A stretch of DNA of 64,000 nucleotides from Beroe ovata (Eukaryota; Ctenophora; Nuda; Beroida; Beroidae). The notes below the pieces were generated by a model, which saw only the letters and a program-made list of their open reading frames with translations, made no database searches and was not told where the DNA came from. The DNA is taken from assembly GCA_946803715.1 (NCBI GenBank), contig CAMPET010000053.1:246209-310208 (forward strand). The letters are read 5' to 3'. Within the stretch, counting starts at the first letter, position 1. Every line of letters starts with the position of its first letter. Position numbers and translations under genes: made by a program. This document shows, piece after piece, positions 25,597 to 36,666 of this stretch.

Positions 25597-26999
25597 TTAA
25601 TTAAGAAAATTCAATCTTATTACCGTTACATCCGTAGTATCGCTTTCCAAGTCTATTCTCACCCGTTTTGCTTCCATTAGCTGTCGTCGGAGAGCTTCAA
25701 TCTGTTCTCGACTAGCTGATAAGGATTCCGTTATGCCAAGAATTTCGTGAATCCAAGAATAGGTACTCCACGTTTTAGAAACTCCACGATATTTTAACTG
25801 TCAGAAGTATTCCGAATCGACAGTGAAATGCGAATCATACACGACGTGTTGTGTAAATCTGTTGTACGAAACGACTGTTGTTATGACGACATAACGTCTA
25901 CATTCTACATGGAGACATAACGTCACACGAACGTCACTTTGACGTCATAACGTCACTATGACGTCATATCGTCACTATGACGTCACTGTACCTTGATCAA
26001 CGTCAGGGTCTTCCATTATGTCTATCACGTTCACGTCCATACTTTCTTCCGCGTCTTTTTCCTCCTTCCGATAAAAGTAGGGTGAAGTTGGAGAAATTGG
26101 CGATTATCCAATAAATCGTTTGATATTAATTCAACCCAAAAACCTATCGATAATTACCAGATTACCGGGAGGCCAATTATCCAATTACCGCGTCAGTTAT
26201 TCCACGATTACAATGGCTGTAATTATCCAATTACCACGACGATAATTACCCAATTACCTGGCATTTTCCGCAAAACCACTCCCCGTCAGGAACTTGTTTG
26301 AGTGGTGGATCAAGGCAGAAGAGATGGTAGACACGCGGACACTTGTCACACATCAGTAATTCCCCTGCCATGCGGCACTTGCTACAGTAATTCTCGTGTG
26401 CGTCTGAGAGAGTAGACGCACGTTAGATTGACACCACTCAACTGTGACATCACTATACCCTGACACCACATTACTCCGACACCACTTTATCTTGACACCA
26501 CTTTACCCTGACACCACTTTATCTTGACACCACTTTACCCTGACACCACTTTATCTTGACACCACTTTACCCTAACACCACCATATCTTGACACCACTAT
26601 ANCTTGACACCACTTTATCTTGACACCACTATACCCTGACACCACTTTATCTTGACACCACTATACCCTGACGCCACATTACTCCGACACCACTTTACCC
26701 TGACGGCTGACACCACCTCAACTCACCCCCATCATCGTCGTTTTTCCTCCTTCTTTTCCTGGGTCTCTTCTCCAGCTGAAGATCCTGAATATCTTCCGAC
26801 TGTAAAATTGATCTGAGGGGAAGTGTGTTTTATTGTTTTATGAAGGAGTCAGGTTATGAATAATCACAAATCAGGGATCTGGATCCCACGGCTATTCCAA
26901 AATTGAATACGTTGATGGAATTGATTATGTCTCGTTTATGAGAAGTGCATAACAACCATTTCATTGACTACAAAGCACATAGATCAATTGAGTATCATG

Positions 27000-27066
<67 letters not shown>

Positions 27067-27168
27067 AAAACACANNNNNNNNNNNNNNNNNNNNNNNNNN
27101 NNNNNNNNNNNNNNNNNNNNNNNNNNNNNNNNNNNNNNNNNNNNNNNNNNNNNNNNNNNNNNNNNNCC

Positions 27169-27200
<32 letters not shown>

Positions 27201-29593
27201 TACACACACTCACAAAGACAAGGCTATGGTTTATCTCGTCATACCGTCGAAGTAACTACATAATCACGCCTGCTTGACGTGGGACGGAAGTGGAAGTTCC
27301 GGGCTACACAAAATGATAGCCTCATAGAACGAATCTGTGCGTGACATAGAACTGGTGTGTGTGATAGATAGAGAATCAAGTACCTATGAAACTCAAGACC
27401 GGGTGAGGGACGGGGTAGAGGGATTCATCAGATTAAACATACATATTGCATAAGCGGACTGAAGAGCAAGGTTTATTTTTCATAACTGATACTGGATTGC
27501 GTCCTCTGGAATCGATATGACAGTTCATCCACCTTCAGTCTTCACCCTGGCCTACTTTAGTTCGCACCACTTTGCACTTACTTTTTATCTGACACCATTC
27601 CCTGACACCACTTATCACTGGACCTAGGTAGTATTGACACCACTCTCGACTCACCTAGCCTCCTCGATTCGTCGTTTTCTCTGCGCGTGTGAGAAGAGTA
27701 TTCTCTGGTGCTCCTGTCGAGTGATAAGGCCCACCACACTGAGAAATTGGATTTTCTCCTTGCTGTGATTCACTACCGGCAACGTCTGAGAAAAAGAAGT
27801 ATATACTTAACTTGACACCATCGAGTCTTGAGACCAGATCATGTTTACGTTGACGAATGACGAAGCATATCATTTTCATTAGTAAAAACTTCATATTGAC
27901 ACCACATATCCAAGATCTCAGTTGACACCAAAATGACACCACTCACCTGGGAAAGGTCGATGAGGGGCACATTTGCAGGTTTCCTCAAATGATGAAAGTT
28001 AGCGGTGACGTGCTGTTTGTGTGGTTGTGGTTTAGGGCGGTGAGCGGTCTGAATCTGACGGCGGAGTGATGGTCCGGGCGATTTGAGGGTTTTGGCCGGG
28101 GTTTGGGATGAGGACGATGATGAACCTGCGGCGGTGTCAGCAGTCAGTGTGTTGTGGTGTCAAGGACAAGGGTGGTGTTGTGTTATGCGTTAACTAACGG
28201 CGAATTTTCTAATTTGTAACACTGAAAATTCTAGGATTGGCAAGGAGAAATTAACTGTGTTACACTAATTACACTAATTACAGTGTTACACTAATTGCCA
28301 CAGTACACATTATACTTAACTATAGAGGAATGACTTAAAAATGTTCATTTGAGGACAGTGTCCCGAAGGGTTCATTCGCTACAAGAAGGTCGGTATCCTA
28401 AAAATCAATTTAGCCTTATTTGGCGATGCGTCGTGACGCAATGTGGTCATGGTGAGACAATGTCAATATCACTGTATGGATTTAAAGATCTAGCTCCTTG
28501 AATAAACTAGGCGATAAATGACCATAACACTTCATTAACTTCTTCAAGTGTGCCATTTGCACAAAATGGACACAAATTCGATGACTGGTTAGTGGTTGGG
28601 GTAGCGTATAGGGAAATGGTTTCCAAACCTTGCTGCCCGGCATTCCTCATTCTCAGAATGTTGGCGATTATGGTTGTTAATTCGCTCTTGATGTCGTTGG
28701 GGGACGATGTCTTTGATTTGAGCTGCTCCTGAAATAGCCAGGTCACGTGACATCAGATTACCGTAAGATAGGATAGTTAACCGAATTGGAATTGAGACCC
28801 ATAAGTTCATTTCTAGAAAGTACCTGCAATAGTTTGAGATTTGCTGCAAGATTCGGATTTGATCCTCGCAGAGCATTTTCCAACAGCATAAGATTGTCAT
28901 TCTGAGATTTCTGAAAGAACAGCATTAACGGAATTCCGATAAGTTGCTTAAAGTCGGTGAAAGTTATGATGAACCCCATATGTCGCGAAGCAACAGGAAA
29001 TTGCTCATTAACAGTAAGTCGCTAAGCAACAAAGAGTTGCTAAGCAACAATCACTGTACCTGCATTGCAGGTTGATGGTTCTTCACTCCTCTGGTATTGT
29101 TGTGAATTCCACCACCGAGTGTCCACTGGGGCTGCTGCTGAGGAAGGAGGGTTGCTTGTACGGAGTTGTGTTGTTGTTGTTGTTGTTGTTGTTGTTGCTG
29201 AGTTTGTTTACCGATCACAGCCTGAATTTGGTTTTTTCATTACATTAAAAGATTGAATTTTACGTTGATGAAACTTAATAGCGCAGCATTTAGAATTCGT
29301 ATGTTAAAAATATAATAATACAATAACCAACACTTTGCTCAGGCAAACCTAGGCAGAATTGTAGTAATTATATACGTGTGTGTAATGTGTATGCTGCGTG
29401 AGCGCGTATGTTCGAATGTATGTGAGTGTGTGTGCTCTCTTTGTATGCGTGTACTGTGTGTGTGTCTGTACGTAAGTAAATAAGCACATATAAGCTCTGT
29501 TTGTGCGCGTGTGAGTGCCATGCGTATGTGTCTTTATGTGCGTGTGTTTGTATGTTTGCGGGAGTGTGATAGCGTAAGTATGTGCGTGCACAA

Positions 29594-29635
<42 letters not shown>

Positions 29636-31764
29636 CTATCTATGTGCGAGTACTGAGTGTGTATATTTGCGTGTGTGTGTACAGAACAAATTAACGAACA
29701 CTCCAGTACTGCACTAGTCGGATGTGATATTTTTAGAAACAAATTAAAAACGCTCACAAGGAATATTTTTCACACAACGGCCAGCAACAGTTCAATTGAT
29801 CGTGGTTTCTGTGTCAATTATTGGTGTCAAAGTGGCGTCAAAGTTCAAGAGTGGTGTCAAATAATGGGGTTCCAATTCTGACTGGTTGGAAGTTTACCTG
29901 CAATAGCTGCTGAATAAGGCTGTTGCCCGGTAACGCGTGACTGGTCACGTGACCCGTGGGAATCACGTTATTACGGTTAGGCACGTGGCTTTGAGCCCTG
30001 CTGCTCGACGCAACAGGTTGGGGTTGTGATGGTTGGGGTTGTCGTGTGAAGTGGTTTGGAGCCTGGGCCTGCTGGAGTAGAAAATATGTCCATATTAGGA
30101 AGTAGAATGGGAGATTTGTGAAATCACGAGGTCATGGTAAGTAATCACTCAACTTTCGTGTACATTTTGGAAACAAATGAGCACCAACTAACCTGTGACC
30201 GATTAGCAATAGCCTGCTGGAGCAGCACCTGTAGTTGGTTCTGAGGAAGTTGGCTGGTCGATGACGTGGGTTGTGACGTCATCTGCTGCCTCGTCGCCAT
30301 GAGGTCGGGTCTCTGACCAGAGGAGGAAGCAGAAGAGGGTGTGGTCCTGTTTTGTGCCGTATTCTGGGGGAGAGGAGGAGGGGCTAAATCGGGGAAATTC
30401 ATTGTTTCGATTTTCCGAAATTCTTCTGGAAAAGTGAACTATTGAATGGAACATTCTAGAAATCTTACTTTGACAAGAGCAGCAAGAGTCTGTTGCAGCT
30501 GTTTGAGTTTTGGGTTACAATCAGGTGCGTTAGGATCAACCATTCCCTTGATCCTAGCTGCTAATTGTGTGAGACTATCTGCGCGTTGGGGAGTGGATGC
30601 GGTCGGGGTAGCAGCCTTAGGTTTGATAACCTGGAGGAGAGAGTAAGCATGCTAACAAGATAATGTTTTTGAGAATGGCGCAGCAAATCCCCTTCAAAAT
30701 ATGTATAATGACAAACGCACATTTGTTACCTGGGTAACAACAAGATCATCAGTCTCATCATCGTCGATGGTGATGATCCCGTTACTTCTCTTGACACCAC
30801 CTCCCACTGCTCTGGTGGTGTCATGTTGCTTGATTCCTCCGAGCAACATGGACAAGGACGGTGGGACCTGTGAGCCAGCTGCCGATGTGCCGCCGGCAGA
30901 AACCCGAGCACTCGCGATGTTAGTGTTCGGGTTTCCGGATGATGACGATGGAGTCTGCGTCAAGTTCTGGGGCGTTGAAGCTGCGGCTTGCTGTGACTTG
31001 TTCAGGTTTATCAGCGATGGAATGAGTTTTTGGAGGAACGATTGCTGCATATTCGACATAGGTTTGAGGGACGCTTGGAAGTCAGCCATGGTGGATGACG
31101 AATCGTTGGAAATTTTGCTGGAGGGTGGGTTGGGGAGTGAAATAATCTGTGGGGGAGGAATTGCGGCAGTCGGCACAACTCCTGGAGCTATGCTGGTAAT
31201 GACAGGTGTTGGTGAGATGATGCTGGGCGTCAGGGAGGGCGGAGGAACGATCTTGGATGAGGACTCCGATTTAGGGGGAGTCTCGTCTAGGATCACAACC
31301 AGTTCTGGGGTGACTGGTTCGGGCTCCTTTGAGGTGGACGAGGCCATGAGGGCATCGTTTAGATGTTTTGCTGCCATATCGATATCTTCATAACTACTCT
31401 GAGATGAGTTTTGTTCACCTACGCTGTTCTGTAACAAATCCTGAGATTCATCTAGATTCACAACCGGTGGAGCCTCTGATTTCTCCTCCTCTTTTTCAGT
31501 TGAAGTGGGCTGAACATCACTGACTTCAGTCATTTCCCCCTCCACACTCTCCCCTCCTTCTCTTTCCTCAGTGAAGGAAATCTCATCATCATCCTTTACT
31601 GACGTGTTTTTCTCAACAATGTCCCCATTGCTCGAAGGGTGGATCAAGTTATCATGATCAGACGCTGGGGTATCAGGAGTGAGTGCTGTATCCACAGTTA
31701 TATTGGAGGGTGGTCGATAGAGGGGCGAGTCACTGGGGGCAGGTGAAGCGAGCAACTTTGCCAT
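25597..31764 (-). CDS. PHF21A: PHD finger protein 21A (BHC80) homologue, ~899 aa, 13 coding exons
   Basis: Exons (minus): 31764-30730, 30630-30469, 30438-30193, 30071-29898, 29221-29060, 28910-28824, 28728-28629, 28125-27947, 27785-27655, 26812-26727, 26403-26258, 26064-25992, 25715-25597; phases agree. In vertebrates PHF21A is the LSD1-CoREST complex subunit that reads unmethylated H3K4. Order here: disordered acidic/Ser/Pro N-terminus (~345 residues), helical [12 protein letters not shown], Gln-rich stretches including a poly-Gln run, a block [20 protein letters not shown] plus basic QRKRRIEE that matches the vertebrate segment before the PHD, a basic PRKRRRK stretch, a C4HC3 PHD finger (CSKC...CDKC...YHLFC...WFCGKC) opened by DAHENYC, and a C-terminal helix [15 protein letters not shown]. 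The N-terminus is much longer than in vertebrate proteins. The last exon is read to a stop after a possible donor, so the true C-terminus may be longer. An out-of-frame upstream ATG overlaps the start. Confidence 0.9.
25940..25985. promoter_or_regulatory. Three CRE sites (TGACGTCA) at 19-base spacing
   Basis: TGACGTCA occurs at 25940, 25959 and 25978, exactly 19 bases apart, joined by CTAT- or TAACGTCACT-type spacers; further CGTCA half sites flank them. The array directly follows the donor of the PHF21A exon ending at 25992 (minus strand). CREB/ATF binding is inferred from sequence. Confidence 0.55.
26440..26715 (+). repeat. TTGACACCACTT(TA) minisatellite array
   Basis: About fifteen copies of a 16-18 base unit, TGACACCACTTTA plus TCT or CCC, lie head to tail in a PHF21A intron. 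Copies alternate between TATCT and TACCC endings, suggesting a two-unit higher-order register. Related single copies are scattered elsewhere in the window (27560-27650, 27810-27935, 50150-50240, 55790-55890, 59740-60090, and inverted at 44120-44245). Confidence 0.9.
27003..27204. repeat. CA microsatellite interrupted by an N gap
   Basis: A (CA)n run begins at 27003, is interrupted by unknown bases 27075-27166 and resumes to about 27204. The gap is almost certainly an assembly break in the same simple repeat. It lies in a PHF21A intron. Confidence 0.95.
29366..29690. repeat. GT-rich simple repeat in a PHF21A intron
   Basis: GT-rich low-complexity DNA containing a pure (GT)n core around 29606-29634. 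No coding role is seen. Confidence 0.8.
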
Positions 31765-31777
31765 AAACTGGTGCCAT
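31730..31777 (-). promoter_or_regulatory. Overlapping upstream ORF at the PHF21A start
   Basis: An ATG at 31777 precedes the assigned start (31764) by 13 bases in another frame and encodes 15 codons ([15 protein letters not shown]) before a stop, overlapping the main ORF. An in-frame TAA upstream of the main ATG limits the main ORF. Overlapping uORFs usually reduce initiation at the next ATG; no such test exists here. Confidence 0.5.
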
Positions 31778-32082
31778 TAAATCTGAGATGGAGTCCAGAT
31801 TGCTAGGGTGAGGGAGAGTGGTTAACTTATGTCATATATGGGCGATCACCAGGTTGAAAACTTAAATGCCAGAAGGGGTTTAATTCTTCAAAAATTAACA
31901 GGTATCATTCAAAAGTAACGATTCAGTTTACAAAGATCATTGACTACTATATCATGTTGATCTAAGGACATGAATAAGTTAGAAAGCTTGTTACAAATTT
32001 AGCCTTTAAATCCCAATCAATCCATCAATGACAGAGTTCAATATTCACAGTTTCTAATATTCAACTTAATCACTGAGAATTT

Positions 32083-33412
32083 TCAATCCAAATCTTCTTT
32101 ATCTAGGAATTTGTTCCTAATGACTCCTCTTCCTCTATCATTGGCATAATCTTTCTTCATGTCAGAGCCCAGGTGGGTGTAATCAGACTTGTTTGTAAAC
32201 TCATAAACACAATCCTTATCTCCTCTGAGGTCTCGTGCATAACGACCTCGTATATTTGGTCCCTTCAGAGGTTTCTCCCTTCTCATTTCACCGGCTATGT
32301 ACCCCTCTTTTCGGGCTGAAAATGGTGAGAGCATATGTTGAAAAGTTGAAATACTCTTCGAAATTCAGAACATGGAAAATGTTCTAAGACTCACATGGAA
32401 CTGTGACACGAGTCTTGTAAGGATCGTATTCAACCCATCCATGAGTGATATTATGCATCAAATAATTCCTGAAATCAGAAATCAATTTGTTAGCTGCCTC
32501 GGAAATAAGGATGTCAATCAGTGACCAAAACTGTATTTGAATGGTCTATGGTATACAGTATACACACATGTCATATACAGTCCTCCTTTCATACAGAGTT
32601 TCTCCTTCCACCTCTAAAGTAGGCTGGTAGTTGTTAACTGTTCTGAAGGAAAATGATTTTAATAAGATGTCCATCCAACTGTGAAAAGCATTCGAAATGA
32701 TGCTAAATTCATGAAGACATTGCATCAGTATTACCTCGCATGAACTATCATTTTCTCCAGTAGATGAGTGTTGTGGATATGGCTTCCTTGAAAGTCAGCC
32801 ATTTGTGTAATATGGTGATAATCAGACTGTTTCTTCAGAATTCTGTTGATAATAGAAACATGATTAAGGTAGTTATCTTTAATCTTGGTTAAACTAGGTG
32901 CTTCGGAAATGCAACAACTAGGGACAAAAGATGTATGACACTAACCCAGCAGCATCTTCCTTATCCTTCCATATCTGTCTTGCTGCAATTTCCTCCTCCC
33001 CCATTGACTCACGACCAATGATAGTTCCTACAGGGTCCTGAAACAGGTGTTTCAATGTGCAATATTGGGTAGCATCATTCACACTTGACTCATAAATCTG
33101 AAAACGATTTTGCAGACCTGAAACACATCCCTCCAAGTCCAAGACACTTTGTTCTCATCCACGGAATTGTAAGTCTTTAGAGGGTCCTAAATTGGATAAA
33201 TCAATAGTGATGGTCCATCAAAATAAGTAGCAGAATCTTAATATACCATTTATCTTAATATATCATTTCAGAAGAGAGTAATGTAAAATTACCAAATCTG
33301 TTATGTACTGCTGGGCCCTTGCTTTCCATGCATATAAAATTCCTACTTTATCACGAGTCCTTGGTTCATCAGGAACAACATATGGGTTGTAAGGCCTATC
33401 TTCAACAACCAT
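32083..33412 (-). CDS. Unrecognised 276-residue protein, 7 coding exons
   Basis: Exons (minus): 33412-33293, 33186-33118, 33097-32946, 32842-32735, 32642-32568, 32468-32395, 32315-32083, with consistent phases. The ATG (MVVEDRPYNPYVVPDEPRTR) lies 11 bases inside an exon whose acceptor is at 33424-33425, so an upstream untranslated exon is likely. The protein is hydrophilic, rich in Tyr, Asp, His and charged residues, with no signal peptide or membrane segment; recognisable stretches are ILYAWKARAQQYI, GRESMGEEEIAARQIWKDKE, NYLMHNITHGWVEYDPYK and YTHLGSDMKKDYAND. The many introns and strong composition suggest a conserved eukaryotic protein, perhaps a cilium-associated one by general feel, but I cannot name the family. 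It is divergent from the proteasome gene at 34836. Confidence 0.78.
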
Positions 33413-33423
33413 CAGACATAAAT

Positions 33424-34835
33424 CTGAGATTATAATTAGTAAGCAATTCTACTAATCTATGGTACCAAATCATTTCTGGGAGACATCTTTGAGATATTGT
33501 AACCCTTATGAACCATTATTTATATCATTGGAGGAGTGTAATGTCTATGATATGAATTGAAAATGAAAACTTTGAGATCTCATGTTGGCAATAAGTAGAC
33601 ATCTTTGTTTGAGGTATGGTCGTTAAAATGTATACTAAATATTAGATTAAAATCATTGGTGATGAACATGTTCTAGTTCTACATTTTAGTATTTTGCGAG
33701 GGACCAATTTTACAAATTCATATTTATATGATGTCAAATGCGCGGCTCGCGCACGAAAAAGGAAAAACGGAACGCCACTTAACGGGCCGCTATTTGCAAA
33801 GCATCATGTGCATTATGCATGCTCTGCCAATAAATGTGCACAAATTGCGCGGCCCGCGCTTTTTATTTTGCTCGGCGCGATGATCTGAAGAATTGAAAAA
33901 TACAAAGCCGCGCAGCGCGCGCCGCGCGCCGCGCGCCGCGTGGAGTATTTGGGTCCGGTCACGCAGCTTCAGCGGGATACAGCTGTCAGATGTTACCTGA
34001 CCTGTTTCTTGCGCGCGCCGCGCGCGAGAAACTGAGGTCGGATAAAATCTGACAATTTGTCTGGCGATGCTAGACCGCTGATGCTGTCTGAGAATAAGTC
34101 TGCGCCGCTGATGCTGTCTGAGAATAAGTTTGCGCCGCGCGCGCGCAAAACGAAATTCTCGACAGGGTCTATCATTGATCGACAATCTGACAATATTTGC
34201 TTGCTGCTGCCGCGCCGCGCAGTACGAATCATATGCCCAATTTAGAATTTATCTGACCTCTGTTTGACTCGCGCGCGTGAATAACAAATCCTTGGATATA
34301 TCATACACCGCAAAAGTATACATGCGTCACCATTGTTTCACCGTTTTAGTTTATTTTCAATCATCTGCCTATTGCTGCCTTTTCATCTGCCTTTTCATTT
34401 GCCTTTCATTTGCCTTTTCATCTGCCTTTTGCTGCAGTCAAGTCAGGTCTGATTGATAGATTTATGAACACACTATAAATGATTGTGGTTTTGTTTACAG
34501 TTTAGACTATGGAAGCTTTTATTCTCTTCTACCAGACTCTCTTGATTCCAGTAAACTAGGCAAGTAGGCTGGGAACCAAAAGGAGCTAGCAACTAAGCAT
34601 ACAAGGGGCATAGAAATAATGGATCCTTTGCCAAGTTATGGATAAGGGATGAATATATAGATTTTTTTGTAGTCGCTTTTGTCAAGGATGTGTTTTAAGG
34701 ACTAATCTTGCTAGTTAATGACTGTTTCTGCTGTAGTTTGATAACAAATTGATAAAATTTAGTTGACACATTCTTCTTTACAGTTTACTAATTGCCTTAT
34801 CCCACTGGCATAACTTGAATTCTTCAAACTTCAGA
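33424..34835. other. Divergent intergenic region with GC-rich CGCG island
   Basis: Sits between the heads of the 276-residue protein gene and PSMB4, so it should hold a shared promoter. At 33735-34280 the sequence switches to CGCG-dominated DNA with repeated GCGCGCCGCGCGC blocks. It contains a 29-base direct repeat (starts about 34077 and 34106) built on GCTGATGCTGTCTGAGAATA. No credible exon was found in the remainder. Confidence 0.55.
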
Positions 34836-36218
34836 ATGGCTGGAATGTTTTCTACACATATGCACTTGCCTAAGCAGGTTGATCTCTCAGACAAAGTTGC
34901 TGATTTTTGGAGAAATGAGGCCACTCTTTCCAATCCAGTCAAGCATACCATGCAGCCAATTGTGACAGGTTAAACTGCCAAGAATACCACATTTTCCACT
35001 ATGAATTCCCACTGTACATAGACAATTTTAACATCATTACATCTAGGAACATCGGTCTTGGGCATCAAGTGCAAAGATGGAGTAGTGATTGCTGCCGATA
35101 CTCTGGGTTCATATGGATCTCTTGCAAGATTCCGTGACATTTCAAGGTAAGGCTTAACCTACCAACATTGTATTAAGCTTTCTTGAAGAGTGTCAAAAAC
35201 TTCATTTGCCTTACAATCTAAGGCTGATGAAAGTGAATGAGAGCACAGTTATTGGTGGATTTGGAGACTACGCAGATTTCCAGTATATCATGAAGGCCCT
35301 TAACCAGCAAACTATTAATGATGGTGTTATTGGTAAGTTGAAATGAATTCAATTGTTGGTATTTGCACTTCTTTTACAGTTTTCAGGAGTCCTTTGCTCT
35401 ACTGACCATGTTCCTCTTTCTTCAATTAGACTCGTTTGCCTATCTCTCCGATGTTTCAGGTGATGGTGTTTATAGGGATGCACCTTCTATCCATAACTGG
35501 CTGAGATGTGTCCTGTACAATAGGAGAACAAAGTTCAACCCTCTGTGGAACACAATTGTGGTGGCTGGGAAAACTTACACAGGTGAGAACTGGTGGTGAG
35601 AACTCAAGCTTTGGCTGAGAATAACCCAATGTCCATCTTCTTACTACTTTTGTCCTTGCAGGCGAATTCTATCTTGGATATGTTGATAAGATTGGTGTCT
35701 CATTCACTGGGGATAGCGTAGCTACTGGATTCGGTGGTTACATTGCTCAACCAATGATGAGGCAAGCTCTTGAAGGTAGAGAGTTTCTCAGCTTGGCATT
35801 ACCGTTTTTCCCAATTATTTTCCTACTCAAGATGCAACCACTCATTTGCTACTTATTTGATTGTTCTGACTATTATATGACCTCAAACTTTTCCTCAACA
35901 CAGAAAACCCGAATATCACTGTGGATGAGGCTAAGAAAGTGATTGCCCGGTGTCTCAGAGTCTTGTTCTACAGAGACTGCAGGGCTCTCAACAGATTCAA
36001 CATTGGAGTGGTAAGTTCTCACCGTTTGGGATCAAATCATGTCCGAGTCTTATATCATAACTTCATCAAGATATTCCCTGTTAGTCTTCTCGGATAATCT
36101 GCTGACCATGGTTCATTCCCCTGTTTTGTAGATAAGAGAAGGAGATTGCAGCATATCAGAACCCGTATCTGCTGACACTGATTGGACCGTTGGTGCGAAC
36201 CCCTCTGGTTACGAGTAA
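34836..36218 (+). CDS. PSMB4: Proteasome subunit beta type-4 (267 aa, 7 exons)
   Basis: Exons: 34836-34968, 35047-35146, 35223-35332, 35430-35582, 35662-35775, 35904-36010, 36132-36218; phases agree. It encodes the non-catalytic beta-7/PSMB4 subunit of the 20S proteasome core, which helps join the two half-proteasomes. Visible family motifs: a ~40-residue propeptide, [62 protein letters not shown]-like [49 protein letters not shown] and the tail NPSGYE. Length is close to that of human PSMB4 (264). Short introns (about 75-130 bases) are typical of this window. A polyadenylation signal AATAAA lies at 36578. I am very sure of the identity. Confidence 0.97.
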
Positions 36219-36666
36219 CTACCGCGTTGCTTATGACACACGTGATTATAAAACACGCGTGACACGTGCGTGACTTTTACACGTGGGCAGCATTGAACTC
36301 ATAACTATAGCAACCGTAAATGCTCTTCAAACTCCCTTTTATTATAGGTCTATTTCTTCTTATCGCGAAATTTTTTGGTCTTCACTTGATGCTGATTGAT
36401 GGGCAGGGCCCGTTAAAAATAGAGAATGTTCTATGAAAGTATGAAAATGTTTTCATAGTATTGTATTTGTAAGCCATATTAAGATTTGGTGTTGTTTCTT
36501 AGTAACAAGTGCGCTGTAATTCAATTGCAATTGTTGGCACAACAAAACGCGAAGTTGCTGAAAAAGTTGATGTATGGAATAAATGTTCTCCGAAGACAAC
36601 ATCTTTTCATCTTCTGTTTCATTTTGAGCCTACCATTCCCCTAGCATGTGAATTGTCACTACCAAG
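36219..36666. other. PSMB4 3' region and upstream of the FGFR1OP2-like gene
   Basis: The AATAAA at 36578-36583 probably ends the PSMB4 transcript about 365 bases after its stop codon. CACGTG and ACGCGTGAC motifs follow the stop at 36238-36285. No coding exon is seen. Confidence 0.5.

Noticed and set aside
30701-31393. 230-codon plus-strand ORF
   Set aside because: Shadow of the large first coding exon of the PHF21A homologue on the other strand.
33790-34245. Arg/Ala-rich ORFs on both strands
   Set aside because: CGCG-rich composition lacks stops by chance; no family resemblance and the two strands are equally open.
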